A DNA stretch of 64,000 bases from an uncultured Curvibacter sp. (lineage in GTDB: Bacteria; Pseudomonadota; Gammaproteobacteria; Burkholderiales; Burkholderiaceae_C): positions 124,001 to 188,000 of the forward strand of contig CAIKMN010000031.1 in NCBI GenBank assembly GCA_903828535.1, written 5' to 3'. Below, piece after piece: positions 18,129-27,707 of the stretch (its first letter is position 1; each line of letters opens with the position of its first letter). Both the position numbers and the translations under genes were made by a program. The notes under the pieces were generated by a model, which ran no database searches, had not been told where the DNA came from, and saw nothing but the letters and a program-made list of their open reading frames with translations.

Positions 18129-19342
18129 GTTTTTTGTGGCGCCTGGTTGTCGAGTTGCACCAAGCCACAGGCCACACCAAAGTGCGGCGCGTCACGTCGT
18201 TCTTGGTGCGCCATTAATGGCGCAAAGAGGAAGACGTCAACCGCCCGGGATTCAACCTCTGATTCAACAGGATTTCCCAAATGCCCATCATGGCCATGAT
18301 GGCCATTCAACTTCAGCTGTCGTTCCGCTGGTGGCAAATCCAGCCACCAATCCGGCAGCGAGCCACCGACATAAATGCCCGCCCATGCGGGCAAGGCTGG
18401 GGCGACTGGGGTCCCTGTTGTTGGGTCGACTTGGCTTGGCTCATTCAACTTTTGTCCCTGCAAAAAACGGTTCAAAACGCCTTCTATGGCTTCAGGGAGC
18501 GTCCCAGGCCCGGACTCTCGGTTCAAACTGGGATCTGATGGTGGAATGACCCAGTGTCGCGAACCCCAGGCCAAGGTCTGCTCCTCGAGCAAGACCCATT
18601 GCGACCCCGTGCTTTGCAGCAACTGCAATTGCGTGGTGTCCTGCGACAGCCAACACAAAGCCAAGAGTTGACCCAGGGAGGCCCCCGTTGGGGATCGAAT
18701 TGGAGACCGAACTGGCCGCTTGGTTTCTTGTGCCATTGGGCTCTCAAGCACCGCTCGACGATAAGCGCAGGACTCTGTTTCTAAAACACACAAGGTCAAA
18801 CCGGCCGCCTCCGACAACGACAAGGCCTGCGTGACCCGCTCCAATCGGGTGGCCGCCACCCAAACCGCTTGAGGCAAGCCCCCCTCCTCCGATGCATCAT
18901 CGCCCCGAGGTGGCTTCGCCATCACCGCTTCATTCAAAGCCGCCTCCAACACCATTTCACTCAAGGGCAAAGGCAGCCAATCGGTGGCTTGTTCACGGCA
19001 AAGGGCTTGCAACGCGGCCTCGCTCAGGTGCGGGGGCACCCAGGTCCGGTGCATCAGCACGGCCGAACTGGGCAAGCTCATGGCCACGCGCGCGGGGGGT
19101 TTGGCGCCAGTTGCCCTCAAGGCCAATCGGTCCACCAAGCGAATCAAGGCCAACTGCACGGGCTCTAAGGCCACGATCAGTCCATTGACCACCCAGCCAG
19201 GCTGCAAAGGCTCGTGCGCCACATCGAAGCCGCCCTGACGACTCGCCTCAGCCCAACGCCAAGCGTCGTCAGCCAAAGCCAGGCCCGCCAGCATCGGGGC
19301 TTTGCGTCCCAACCAACGCCTATCAAGCCTGGGGGTGTTCAT
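18125..19342 (-). CDS. pilM: PilM, actin-like cytoplasmic pilus assembly protein
   Basis: PilM (405 aa) is the actin-fold cytoplasmic ATP-binding protein that binds the PilN N-terminus. The sequence is divergent: ALADDAWRWAEA at the start corresponds to phosphate loop 1, VAMSLPSSAVLMHR to the conserved strand, and LETESCAYRRAV to the second actin subdomain. A GHHGHDGHLG histidine cluster near residue 345 is unusual and may come from local repeat expansion. It is the first gene of pilMNOPQ-aroK-aroB-dgt, divergent from the PBP1A gene, the classic arrangement. Confidence 0.85.
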   Translation of the reverse strand: MNTPRLDRRWLGRKAPMLAGLALADDAWRWAEASRQGGFDVAHEPLQPGWVVNGLIVALEPVQLALIRLVDRLALRATGAKPPARVAMSLPSSAVLMHRTWVPPHLSEAALQALCREQATDWLPLPLSEMVLEAALNEAVMAKPPRGDDASEEGGLPQAVWVAATRLERVTQALSLSEAAGLTLCVLETESCAYRRAVLESPMAQETKRPVRSPIRSPTGASLGQLLALCWLSQDTTQLQLLQSTGSQWVLLEEQTLAWGSRHWVIPPSDPSLNRESGPGTLPEAIEGVLNRFLQGQKLNEPSQVDPTTGTPVAPALPAWAGIYVGGSLPDWWLDLPPAERQLKLNGHHGHDGHLGNPVESEVESRAVDVFLFAPLMAHQERRDAPHFGVACGLVQLDNQAPQKT

Positions 19343-19439
19343 GCGTCCATACTAGGGGCTATTCAGCCCGCCCAAGACACCGCTGCCCAGGCCAATCCAA
19401 CCGCCTGAATCCAGGCCCCGCGCCTTTTGGCTTGATTTC

Positions 19440-19445
19440 TATAAT
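19440..19445 (+). promoter_or_regulatory. Consensus -10 box (TATAAT) before the PBP1A gene
   Basis: TATAAT lies 25 nt before ATG 19471, implying a short leader of about 18 nt. I see no good -35 hexamer at 16-18 bp, so the call is tentative. Confidence 0.35.
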
Positions 19446-19470
19446 TCAGGCCTTCAACCCAAAAGCATCT

Positions 19471-21930
19471 ATGGCCAATTCAGACCCCAAGGACCCCAAA
19501 ACCCCAGCCAAAGGCGCTGCGCCCAGCTCGGCTCCCAAGCCCTTGCGACCTTGGTGGTGGAAGCTGGTTTTCGGTTTGCTGGGTTTGGCCGTCGCGGGTG
19601 TTTTGAGCTTGGTCATTTTGGTATCGGTTGCCATGGTGGCGGCCATCCCCAAACTGCCCGATATTTCAGACCTGCGCAATTACCAACCCAAATTACCCCT
19701 GCGGGTTTTGGCTTCAGACGGCACGGTGTTGGCAGAGTTCGGAGACGAACGGCGGAAATTAACGCCGATCAATGAAATTCCGCAAATCATGAAGGACGCC
19801 GTGATCGCCACCGAGGATGCGCGCTTTTACCAACACGATGGCATCGATTATTTGGGCGTCCTGCGCGCGGGCATTGCCAACTTGGGCCGAGCCAAAGGCC
19901 AAGGCGCCTCGACCATCACCATGCAGCTGGCGCGCAACACCTACCTCAGTTCAGAGAAAACCTACACGCGCAAGATCTACGAGATGTTGCTGACCTACAA
20001 GTTAGAGAACATGTTGACCAAGGATCAGATTCTTGAGATCTACATGAACCAGATTTACTTGGGCAACAAGGCCTATGGCTTTGGGGCTGCCGCTGAAACT
20101 TATTTTGGCAAACCACTGCAAAACGTCAGCATCGCAGAAGCGGCCATGCTGGCGGGTTTGCCCAAAGCCCCTTCGGCTTACAACCCCATCAGCAACCCGG
20201 AACGCGCCCGCATCCGCCAGCAATACATCATCAATCGGATGGAGGAAAACGGCTTCATCACCGAGCAAGAGGCTCAAAAAGCCCACAAAGAAGTTTTGCA
20301 TATCCGCAGCCGGGCCGAGGCTTTGCCAGTGCACGCCGACTACCTCACGGAAACCGTTCGCCAATTGGTGGTGGCGCAATATGGCCCTGAAGCTTATTCG
20401 CGGGGATTGAACGTTTACACCACCGTCAATGCGGCCCAACAAGAGGTGGCCTACAAAGCCTTGCGTCAAGGTTTGATGGACTATGAGCGACGTCAAATTT
20501 ACCGCGGCCCCGAGGCTTTTGTCGACTTGCCCACCAACGCGTCTGAAGAAGAAGACGCGGTGGACGATGCCTTGGCCGATCACCCTGACAACGGCGATGT
20601 GTTGGCCGCGGTCGTGTTGGAGGTGACGCCGAAAAAAATCAGCGCCAAAATTTCCGATGGCAGCTTGGTTGAAATCAGCGGTGAAGGCCTCAAACCGGTG
20701 CAGTCGGGCTTGTCTGACAAAGCCCCGCCGAACATCAAAATTCGCCGTGGTGCGGTGATCCGGGTGGCGCGTACGCCAAAGAACACCTGGGAGGCCACTC
20801 AGCTGCCCGATGTAGAAGGCGCGTTTGTGGCCATGGACCCCAACAACGGCGGCATCCGGGCCTTGGTCGGTGGCTTTGACTTTCAGAAAAACAAGTTCAA
20901 CCACGTGACCCAAGCTTGGCGTCAACCCGGCTCGAGCTTCAAGCCTTTCATATATTCAGCCGCCCTTGACAAGGGCTTTGGACCGGCCACCGTGGTCAAC
21001 GACGCGCCCTTGTTTTTTGAAGCCGGCAGCACGGGCGGTCAAGCCTGGGAGCCCAAAAATTACGACGGTAAGTTTGAAGGCCCCATGACTTTGCGTCATG
21101 GTTTGGCCAAGTCGAAAAACATGATTTCAATCCGCATTTTGGAGGCCATTGGCCCTAAATATGCACAAGAGTGGATTGGCAAATTTGGCTTTGACCCTGA
21201 AAAACACCCCCCCTACCTGACCATGGCTTTGGGGGCGGGCTCGGTCACGCCCATGCAGATGGCCAGCGCTTATTCCGTATTTGCCAATGGCGGCCACCGC
21301 GTGAACCCTTGGATCATCGAGCGCATCACGGACCAAAAAGGCAAAGTGCTGGTGCAAACCCAGCCCGCCGAATTGAATGAAGACAACCGAGTCATCGAAG
21401 CCCGCAACGCCTTCATGATGAACAGCCTGTTGCAAGAAGTGGCCCGTGCCGGCACCGCCGCACGCGCACAAGCCACCTTGAAGAGGCCCGATTTGTATGG
21501 CAAAACAGGCACGACCAACGACTCGATGGACGCTTGGTTCGCCGGCTTCCAACCCAGCTTGGTGGCCGTCACTTGGATTGGCTACGACACCCCGCGCAAG
21601 CTTGGTGACCGTGAAACCGGTGGTGGCTTGAGCTTGCCGGTGTGGATCAGTTTCATGCAAGAGGCTTTGAAAAATGTGCCGGTGCAAGAATACCTACCGC
21701 CCTCAGGCGTGGTGTTCAGCAATGGCGATTGGTATTTCAATGAGTACGCCGGCAACGGCGGCGTGACCACTTTGGGCGAAGGCCATGCGGCCTCAGCGGC
21801 ATCAGTGCCCGCAAGCCCAGCGGCGCCCGCCGTGGCAACACCTTCGAGCAATTCGCCACCGCCGAGCAGCCCCGCACCCGCCAACAAGCCGGCTGATGAG
21901 CGATCGAAAATTTTGGACTTGTTCCGTTAA
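19471..21930 (+). CDS. mrcA: Penicillin-binding protein 1A (bifunctional transglycosylase/transpeptidase)
   Basis: This 819-residue class A PBP polymerises and cross-links peptidoglycan. After a cytoplasmic tail and one transmembrane helix (about 33-58) comes the GT51 domain with catalytic Glu115 in ATEDARFYQHDG and the GASTITMQLARN motif. An OB-like insert follows, then the transpeptidase with SxxK (Ser488, GSSFKP), SKN and KTGTT at about 678. The tail is rich in Pro, Ala and Ser. ATG 19471 is chosen over an upstream TTG. It is divergent from pilM. Confidence 0.95.
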   Translation: MANSDPKDPKTPAKGAAPSSAPKPLRPWWWKLVFGLLGLAVAGVLSLVILVSVAMVAAIPKLPDISDLRNYQPKLPLRVLASDGTVLAEFGDERRKLTPINEIPQIMKDAVIATEDARFYQHDGIDYLGVLRAGIANLGRAKGQGASTITMQLARNTYLSSEKTYTRKIYEMLLTYKLENMLTKDQILEIYMNQIYLGNKAYGFGAAAETYFGKPLQNVSIAEAAMLAGLPKAPSAYNPISNPERARIRQQYIINRMEENGFITEQEAQKAHKEVLHIRSRAEALPVHADYLTETVRQLVVAQYGPEAYSRGLNVYTTVNAAQQEVAYKALRQGLMDYERRQIYRGPEAFVDLPTNASEEEDAVDDALADHPDNGDVLAAVVLEVTPKKISAKISDGSLVEISGEGLKPVQSGLSDKAPPNIKIRRGAVIRVARTPKNTWEATQLPDVEGAFVAMDPNNGGIRALVGGFDFQKNKFNHVTQAWRQPGSSFKPFIYSAALDKGFGPATVVNDAPLFFEAGSTGGQAWEPKNYDGKFEGPMTLRHGLAKSKNMISIRILEAIGPKYAQEWIGKFGFDPEKHPPYLTMALGAGSVTPMQMASAYSVFANGGHRVNPWIIERITDQKGKVLVQTQPAELNEDNRVIEARNAFMMNSLLQEVARAGTAARAQATLKRPDLYGKTGTTNDSMDAWFAGFQPSLVAVTWIGYDTPRKLGDRETGGGLSLPVWISFMQEALKNVPVQEYLPPSGVVFSNGDWYFNEYAGNGGVTTLGEGHAASAASVPASPAAPAVATPSSNSPPPSSPAPANKPADERSKILDLFR

Positions 21931-21941
21931 AAGAAAAGCAC

Positions 21942-22274
21942 TTACAAAGGTTTGAAGTGAAGGGGCTGGCCCGCTTGCTGGCTGGCCGTTTCGCTCAAGC
22001 GGGCAAAAAAGGGCAGACCGCCCTTGGTGTCTTGCCAATCGGCCTCCACAAAACGGTAGTGGTAGCCGCCAGACCGCGCGGCCAACCAGACCTCGTGCAA
22101 TGGCTTTTGAAAGTTCACCACGATCTGACTGCGATTGGCAAAGGTGAGCGACATGACCCCCCCGCTGCGCTGGACATCGATGTCGAGGTCGGTGGTTTCG
22201 TTGAGCCGGTCACAAGTGATCTCGACAGATTTCAGCAAAGCCTCTGCGCGGTCCAGGAATTCAAGGTCATTCAT
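21942..22274 (-). CDS. cyaY: CyaY (bacterial frataxin)
   Basis: This 110-residue frataxin homologue binds iron and modulates IscS-driven Fe-S cluster assembly. It has the acidic first helix ([16 protein letters not shown]), the [17 protein letters not shown] strands and the conserved [20 protein letters not shown] core. It is convergent with the PBP1A gene (11-bp gap) and divergent from lptM-lysA, a usual betaproteobacterial neighbourhood. Confidence 0.93.
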   Translation of the reverse strand: MNDLEFLDRAEALLKSVEITCDRLNETTDLDIDVQRSGGVMSLTFANRSQIVVNFQKPLHEVWLAARSGGYHYRFVEADWQDTKGGLPFFARLSETASQQAGQPLHFKPL

Positions 22275-22374
22275 TGGCGGGTACTCTAATTACAATTCAA
22301 TCATGTCGGGTTTGTTAGAAATTCTAGTCAATCACAGTTCACGCCAAGCCCGAAGGGCCATTGCAGGGTTCCCC

Positions 22375-22659
22375 ATGGTTTTTCGTCTCATCAAAGGCTT
22401 TTTTTGGATTTTGCTGTCGAGCGTGCTGATGGGCAACTTGGTCGCCTGCGGCCTCCGAGGTCCCCTGACTCTGCCACAAGACCCCGCAGCCGCCAACCGA
22501 GCCACCTTGCCACAAACTTGGCTGCCCGACAGTTGGCGGACTGCTCCTCAAAAAGTACCGCCGCCATCTCCCACTACACCGCCATCTCCCACTACACCGC
22601 CATCTTCCACTACAACGTCTCCCACTCCAACGTCTCCCTTGGTGCCCAAGAGCCAGTAA
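22375..22659 (+). CDS. lptM: LptM-like small lipoprotein (YifL) with Pro/Thr/Ser repeat tail
   Basis: A 94-residue lipoprotein: a hydrophobic signal with LLSSVLMGNLVAC, then CGLRGPLTLPQDP, the LptM/YifL signature CG(L)xGPLxLP. LptM assists maturation of the LptD/LptE lipopolysaccharide translocon. It sits just upstream of lysA, as is typical. The C-terminal third is a variable Pro-Thr-Ser tail from an 18-bp tandem repeat. I chose ATG 22375, the methionine nearest the signal peptide. A further ATG at 22303 would add 24 residues. Confidence 0.82.
   Translation: MVFRLIKGFFWILLSSVLMGNLVACGLRGPLTLPQDPAAANRATLPQTWLPDSWRTAPQKVPPPSPTTPPSPTTPPSSTTTSPTPTSPLVPKSQ
22564..22638 (+). repeat. 18-bp in-frame tandem repeat at the lptM 3' end
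   Basis: Units at 22564-22581 and 22582-22599 are identical (CCATCTCCCACTACACCG), a third at 22600-22617 has two changes, and a shortened TCTCCCACTCCAACG copy follows. They encode SPTTPP-type repeats. Confidence 0.95.
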
Positions 22660-22716
22660 CCCCTTAATGCCTCTTAACCCCTTCGGTCTCTGACCTCTTT
22701 TTGTAGCCCACCTTCA

Positions 22717-24027
22717 ATGCCTACTCAATCCACCGCATCCTCTGTCCAAAACGAATTGACTGGCCCCCTGCCTGGACATCCACATGTGCACCGCCAACAG
22801 GGCCAGCTGTTCGTGGAAGGTTGCTCGCTGAACGACTTGGCGGCCCAACACGGCACGCCGTTGTTTGTGTATTCAAAAGCCGCGATGCGCGGTGCTTTGG
22901 CGGCTTATCAAAGGGGTTTCAAAGGCCGGAATGCACAAATCTGCTACGCCATGAAAGCCAATTCTTCATTGGCGATTTTGCAATTTTTTGCCCAACAAGG
23001 CTGCGGCTTTGACATCGTCTCGGGTGGCGAATTGGCTCGGGTCAAGGCCGCGGGCGGTGATTTGAGCAAGGTCATTTTTTCGGGCGTTGGCAAAACCCGT
23101 ACGGAGATGCGCGCCGCGCTCGAAGCCCACATCGCTTGCTTCAATGTCGAGAGCGAAGCCGAGTTGTCGGTGCTCAACGAAGTGGCGCTGAGCCTGGGCC
23201 TTCGGGCCCGCATCAGCGTGCGCGTGAATCCCAATGTGGACGCCAAAACACACCCCTATATTTCAACCGGTTTGAAGGGCAATAAATTCGGCATTGCCCA
23301 CGAAGACGCTTTGTCTGTTTATCAACGTGCAGCCGCCCTGCCCGGTCTGCATGTGGTGGGCATCGACTGCCACATTGGCTCGCAAATCACCGAGGTCGAT
23401 CCTTACTTGGAAGCCATGGACCGGGTGCTGGATTTGGTGGCTCAAATTGAAGCCGCGGGCATCCCTTTGCACCACATTGATTTTGGGGGTGGATTGGGGA
23501 TTGACTACAACGGCGACACGCCACCCGCTGCCGATCAACTTTGGGCTTTGCTCCTGGCCAAACTGGATGCACGGGGCTATGGCCAACGCCAATTGATGAT
23601 TGAGCCCGGTCGCTCCTTGGTTGGCAACGCCGGGGTCTGTTTGACCGAGGTGCTCTACCTCAAGGCCGGTGAACAAAAGAATTTTTGCATTGTCGACGCG
23701 GCCATGAACGACTTGCCGCGGCCTGCCATGTACCAAGCTTTTCACCACATCGTGCCGGTTCTAGAACACGCCGCCGAAACCAAACTCTACGACGTGGTCG
23801 GCCCGGTTTGCGAAAGCGGTGATTGGTTGGGCCGCGACCGTTTTTTGAATGTCTCGCCAGGCGAAGTGCTGGCCGTGCTGTCTACCGGGGCTTACTGCGT
23901 GAGCATGGCCAGCAACTACAACACGCGGGGGCGTGCCGCAGAAATCTTGGTCGAAGACACCCAAGCCCAATTGATTCGACGCCGAGAAAGCATTGAAGAC
24001 CAACTGGCCCTAGAACAGCTGCTGTGA
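22717..24027 (+). CDS. lysA: Diaminopimelate decarboxylase
   Basis: LysA (436 aa) decarboxylates meso-diaminopimelate to lysine using PLP. Lys80 in CYAMKANSS forms the Schiff base. HIGSQI, the phosphate-binding FGGGLGIDY and the GPVCESGDWLGRDR motif with the catalytic cysteine from the partner subunit are all present, as is AYCVSMASNYN near the end. Length is normal. It lies 57 bp downstream of lptM and is convergent with msrQ, with only 2 bp between the stops. Confidence 0.96.
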   Translation: MPTQSTASSVQNELTGPLPGHPHVHRQQGQLFVEGCSLNDLAAQHGTPLFVYSKAAMRGALAAYQRGFKGRNAQICYAMKANSSLAILQFFAQQGCGFDIVSGGELARVKAAGGDLSKVIFSGVGKTRTEMRAALEAHIACFNVESEAELSVLNEVALSLGLRARISVRVNPNVDAKTHPYISTGLKGNKFGIAHEDALSVYQRAAALPGLHVVGIDCHIGSQITEVDPYLEAMDRVLDLVAQIEAAGIPLHHIDFGGGLGIDYNGDTPPAADQLWALLLAKLDARGYGQRQLMIEPGRSLVGNAGVCLTEVLYLKAGEQKNFCIVDAAMNDLPRPAMYQAFHHIVPVLEHAAETKLYDVVGPVCESGDWLGRDRFLNVSPGEVLAVLSTGAYCVSMASNYNTRGRAAEILVEDTQAQLIRRRESIEDQLALEQLL

Positions 24028-24029
24028 TG

Positions 24030-24641
24030 TCAGCGGTGGTGCGCACGCCACCCAAACAACGCCAATAAGACCAGGCCATAAACGGCCACTTCATTGAAGT
24101 TGTGTTTCGCCGCCCGCATCCAAAAAAAATGCAGCAAAGCCATCACGGCGATGGCGTAAACCAAGCGGTGCAAGCGCTGCCAATTCTGCGAACCCAAACG
24201 CCTGATCGCCGCGTTGAAAGAGGTCAGCGCCAGTGGCACCATCAAGAGCCAAGCGCTGAAACCCACCCAAATAAACGGTCGCTTGACAATGTCGTGCGCC
24301 ATCTCGGCCGCGTCCAGGTCCATGTCAAAGACGGCGTAGCTCAGCAAATGGCAGCTGGCATAAAAGAAAGCAAACAAGCCCAACTGGCGCCGGTAGCGCA
24401 CCAGCCAGGGCCAACCCAAGAGGTGTCGCAAGGGGGTAATGGCCAAGGTCAACCACAAGGCCCGCATCGTCCAATCCCCGAAAGATCGAATTAAATACTC
24501 AGCGGGATTGGCGCCCAAACGCTCATTCAGGACCCCGAAAATCAAACCCAGCAAAGGCCCCAGGCCGAGTAAGAAAAGGCCCGCTTTTCCCAGCTGAATG
24601 TAACGTTCCCGGCGTTGTCGAGTTGCCACTGGAAAGGCCAC
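24030..24641 (-). CDS. msrQ: MsrQ, heme membrane subunit of the MsrPQ methionine sulfoxide reductase
   Basis: MsrQ (203 aa, formerly YedZ) is a b-type heme inner-membrane protein that passes electrons from the quinone pool to MsrP. About six hydrophobic helices are visible, with histidines in YASCHLLSYA, LHRLVYA and LLHFFWMRAAKHN as likely heme ligands. The start is GTG at 24641, 6 bp after the msrP stop, so the two are cotranscribed. Confidence 0.92.
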   Translation of the reverse strand: MAFPVATRQRRERYIQLGKAGLFLLGLGPLLGLIFGVLNERLGANPAEYLIRSFGDWTMRALWLTLAITPLRHLLGWPWLVRYRRQLGLFAFFYASCHLLSYAVFDMDLDAAEMAHDIVKRPFIWVGFSAWLLMVPLALTSFNAAIRRLGSQNWQRLHRLVYAIAVMALLHFFWMRAAKHNFNEVAVYGLVLLALFGWRAHHR

Positions 24642-24647
24642 CCTGTC

Positions 24648-25589
24648 TTAGAAATTGCGCCGCAAATCCATGCCCGAATAAAGCGATGCCACTTGGTCTG
24701 CATAGCCATTGAACATCAGGGTTTTGCGTTTTTTCGCGAACAAGGTGTCCTCGCCCAAACGGCGCTCAGTCGCCTGGCTCCAACGGGGGTGTTCGACTTC
24801 AGGGTTGACGTTGGAATAAAAACCATATTCCTCAGGCGCTGCCTTGTTCCATGCCGTCGCGGGTTGCTTTTCAGTGAAGCGAATCCTCACCAAGCTTTTG
24901 GCACTTTTGAAACCATATTTCCAAGGGACCACCAAGCGCACCGGGGCGCCATTTTGGGGGGTCAGAGGTTGGCCATACATGCCAAAAGCCAAGAGCGTCA
25001 GGGGGTTCATGGCTTCGTCCAGGCGCAGGCCCTCCACATAAGGCCAGTCGAGCAAGCGTGAGCCCACAAAGGGCATCGTTTTGGGGTCGGCCAATGATTG
25101 AAATTCGACATATTTAGCACTGCCCAAAGGCTCGACGCGGCGAATCAACTCGGCCAATGAAAAGCCTCGCCAAGGCAACACCATGGACCAGCCTTCGACG
25201 CAGCGAAGCCGGTAAACACGCTCTTCTTGAGGGGCTAGTTTTTGCAACTCATCCAATGAGTATTGGAGGGGCTTTTTCACCAAACCATCGACCATGACGC
25301 TCCAAGGCCGCGTCACCAAGGTGTGGGCGTTGCGGGCCGGGTCGGCCTTGTCGGTTCCGAATTCATAAAAATTGTTGTAGCCCGTTGCGTCTTTGAAGGG
25401 CGTGAGTTTCTCAGCAGTCGCTTCAGCAGCCCAGGCTGGGCCGCCTAATCCGGCCATGACACCGGTGACCCCGATCGCGCCACTCGCGGCTTGACTCATC
25501 CAGTGGCGGCGCTCCAGCCACACCTTCTCTGGTGTGATTTCACTGGCATTCGGGTGAACAAAACCAGATTCTGACGATCGTATCAACAT
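24648..25589 (-). CDS. msrP: MsrP, periplasmic molybdoprotein methionine sulfoxide reductase
   Basis: MsrP (313 aa, formerly YedY) repairs oxidised methionines in periplasmic proteins. A Tat signal (RRHWMSQ at 27-33 followed by an Ala/Gly-rich hydrophobic stretch) precedes the mature protein. Cys130 in [15 protein letters not shown] ligates molybdenum. Other family motifs are [27 protein letters not shown] in two parts and the DLRRNF end. GGAG lies 8 nt before ATG 25589. It is paired with msrQ. Confidence 0.95.
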   Translation of the reverse strand: MLIRSSESGFVHPNASEITPEKVWLERRHWMSQAASGAIGVTGVMAGLGGPAWAAEATAEKLTPFKDATGYNNFYEFGTDKADPARNAHTLVTRPWSVMVDGLVKKPLQYSLDELQKLAPQEERVYRLRCVEGWSMVLPWRGFSLAELIRRVEPLGSAKYVEFQSLADPKTMPFVGSRLLDWPYVEGLRLDEAMNPLTLLAFGMYGQPLTPQNGAPVRLVVPWKYGFKSAKSLVRIRFTEKQPATAWNKAAPEEYGFYSNVNPEVEHPRWSQATERRLGEDTLFAKKRKTLMFNGYADQVASLYSGMDLRRNF

Positions 25590-25669
25590 GGGGGTTCTCC
25601 ATTAAGGCCATGCAATTTAACATTGCAGCGGCCAAAATGAAGAAACCCTAAATGCCCAAGGCAAATCTA

Positions 25670-26968
25670 TTATTGATTGGCAATGAACAAAGTACGCGCC
25701 GCTGCGAGACAGAAAGGCGGCTCGTAGGTGCCGTGGTAGCTGCCGTAGTAAGTGGCGAACTTGGGATCTGTCGGGCCGGGCGCAGCGCCGTTCACACCAA
25801 AGGTGGCCTGAATCAAGGGGTCCACATCCACTTTGGAGACGTTCTTTAAGCCCGCTGCGGTCCAAGCCGCATACAACACGTCGCGGTGAATGACAGGGGG
25901 AACGGTGGGGTCACCCGCGCCGCCGCACAACAGGGTTTGGGCCTTGGGGGTCCATGCCAGCAAGTCGTTCTTTTTGGCGTCCAAATAAAGGGCGTTGTTG
26001 TTGTTGGTGCGCACATCGGTGATGTAGGCCGCTTGGAACAACGCATCGCGGGCTTGGTTGGGCGTTTCGCCGTTGATGCCAGGCAACTTGCCGCTGGTGA
26101 CCAAGGTGGTGTAGTTGAGGGTCGCGCTTGGCAACAGGTTTTCAATCCAACCGGAATAAGGGGCTTGGAAGGCCTGGCCCACACTGGTGTAAGCGTCGCC
26201 ATAAACCTTTTGATAGGACGTCACCAAATAAGGCACAAAGAATTGATAACCCGCAATGGCGTCGGTCAACTTGAATGAGCCCGAAAGGTTGTAAGGGCCG
26301 GCCAAGTGAGCACCGGCCACCACATTGATTTCAGCCGCGTAGTTGGCTTCGATGGCCGCTTGCGTGGCCGCTGAAGAGTGCCCCCCTTGTGAGTAGCCCG
26401 TCAACATGACCTTGCCGCTGAGATTGGCCAAATTGCTGTTTCGCGCCGCGCGAATAGAGTCGATCACCGACGTGGCCTCGGAGTTGGCGTGCAAGTAGGG
26501 GTGATAAGGGTAGCTGGATTTGGCGAAACCCAAGTAGTCGGTCGCAACCACCGTAAAGCCTTGAGCGGCAAACATGGCGATCAAAGAGAAGGTTTCTGGG
26601 TCTTGCGGATTGGCCAATGTGCGGGGCTTTTGAACGTCGGTCCCTTTGGCATAAGCCACCAAAGCAGAAGGGGTCGTGGCGCAGGTGCCTGCGGGTACCA
26701 ACATGACACCAGAGGCATCCGTTTTTTCACCCACAGCGCCCTTCGTTTGGTAGTAAAGAGAGACCACTTGCACATCGCATTTGGCGGCGCCGCTGATGCC
26801 GATCAGACCACTCGCGGTGGTGGTGGCGTCAATTTGAGCCTTCGTCAAGGTCGTCAGCGTGGCGGGGGTCGCCAGCAAATTGTTGCTGTCAGAAGAGCCA
26901 CAGGAGGCGAGGAAAGCACTGGCGCCAAGGGCCAACAAGCTCAAACCGATGGATTTAAAGGACTTCAT
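25670..26968 (-). CDS. Secreted alpha/beta-hydrolase lipoprotein (secretory lipase-like)
   Basis: A 432-residue lipoprotein: signal MKSFKSIGLSLLALGASAFL, lipobox ASC with Cys23, then a Ser/Asn linker. The nucleophile elbow GYSQGGHSS puts Ser193 as catalytic residue, and GAGDPTVPP holds a probable acid. The overall layout resembles the secretory lipase (LIP) family of fungal and bacterial esterases. Substrate is unknown. The upstream in-frame extension to 27349 carries no signal and is rejected. It lies 80 bp upstream of msrP on the same strand, possibly cotranscribed. Confidence 0.8.
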   Translation of the reverse strand: MKSFKSIGLSLLALGASAFLASCGSSDSNNLLATPATLTTLTKAQIDATTTASGLIGISGAAKCDVQVVSLYYQTKGAVGEKTDASGVMLVPAGTCATTPSALVAYAKGTDVQKPRTLANPQDPETFSLIAMFAAQGFTVVATDYLGFAKSSYPYHPYLHANSEATSVIDSIRAARNSNLANLSGKVMLTGYSQGGHSSAATQAAIEANYAAEINVVAGAHLAGPYNLSGSFKLTDAIAGYQFFVPYLVTSYQKVYGDAYTSVGQAFQAPYSGWIENLLPSATLNYTTLVTSGKLPGINGETPNQARDALFQAAYITDVRTNNNNALYLDAKKNDLLAWTPKAQTLLCGGAGDPTVPPVIHRDVLYAAWTAAGLKNVSKVDVDPLIQATFGVNGAAPGPTDPKFATYYGSYHGTYEPPFCLAAARTLFIANQ

Positions 26969-27144
26969 GATTGATTTGTCTCCTAATATAATTAGACAAA
27001 AATGATCGCTCAGATCGACACCGCATCTAAGGGGGTTAACCATTAAGCCCAAGACATTTTGATGCGCTGATTTCAAGCACTGACTGACCTGACGCCCGGA
27101 TGACTGCTCCCCAAAAAGGGGGCTCACCGCACCACAATAGCGGG

Positions 27145-27597
27145 ATGAACTTAAGCGGAATGAACTTATTTTGTTGGGCCGTGATCTTGTCTGTGGGCAT
27201 GGGGCTTTGCTTGGCGGGTTGTCATCCGTCGATCCCCCCTGAAAACACCGAATCCATGGCCCGTGTGGACTTGAATTTGAGTGGAAGTTCTTGGACTTCG
27301 CCCGGCACACCTCCCGCTCAGCTGAATTTTGACGCCGATGGTCAGGCATTGGGCTTTGGAGGATGCAACCACTTCAATGGTCGCTGGCTGGCCGACGGTG
27401 CTCAATTGCACTTTGTGGGCTTGGCGGTGACGCAAATGATGTGTTTGGGGCCCGCGGCACAACAGGAGGGCTCGTTTTTAAAGGCCCTAAGCGCCACTCA
27501 AAGTGCTCACCGCGAAGGATCTGAACTGATCTTGCAAGACGGAAAAGGCCAAGCACTGCTTCGGCTTCAAGCGGTGCCCCATGACAAAAAGGCCTAG
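27145..27597 (+). CDS. META-domain (HslJ-like) lipoprotein
   Basis: This protein of about 150 residues has a hydrophobic signal (NLFCWAVILSVGMGLCLAGC) with a lipobox cysteine, followed by a META/HslJ domain. The domain is shown by LNLSGSSW at the start, FGGCNHFNGRW in the middle and the MMCLGPAAQQEGSFLKAL stretch. HslJ-type domains are linked to heat or antibiotic tolerance in other bacteria; the role here is unknown. ATG at 27145, 27160 or 27100 are all possible starts; one of the first two leaves a normal signal peptide. A terminator hairpin overlaps its stop. Confidence 0.78.
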   Translation: MNLSGMNLFCWAVILSVGMGLCLAGCHPSIPPENTESMARVDLNLSGSSWTSPGTPPAQLNFDADGQALGFGGCNHFNGRWLADGAQLHFVGLAVTQMMCLGPAAQQEGSFLKALSATQSAHREGSELILQDGKGQALLRLQAVPHDKKA

Positions 27598-27617
27598 AAC
27601 CAAGGTTCTAGGCCTTT
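27588..27617. terminator. Bidirectional intrinsic terminator between convergent genes
   Basis: A perfect 14-bp inverted repeat, AAAGGCCTAGAACC (27588-27601) and GGTTCTAGGCCTTT (27604-27617), has an AA centre. It begins inside the META-gene 3' end and ends 90 bp beyond the cytochrome gene stop. The minus-strand T run is the better one. Confidence 0.85.
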
Positions 27618-27707
27618 AGAAGTCGGAACATGACCGCTTCTTTGTATGAGCAGGCTTGAATGACAAACCAGCCCCTGATTTGAAGCTCAAATCAAACGGG
27701 ATTCCAC

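Noticed and set aside
27049-27349. N-terminal extension of the lipase-like gene upstream to 27349
   Set aside because: The extension would hide the clear lipoprotein signal at 26968 and overlaps the META-domain gene. Similar non-homologous extensions were trimmed for mlaF, gltD, dgt, pilQ, pilP, pilO, thiC and the YihY gene.
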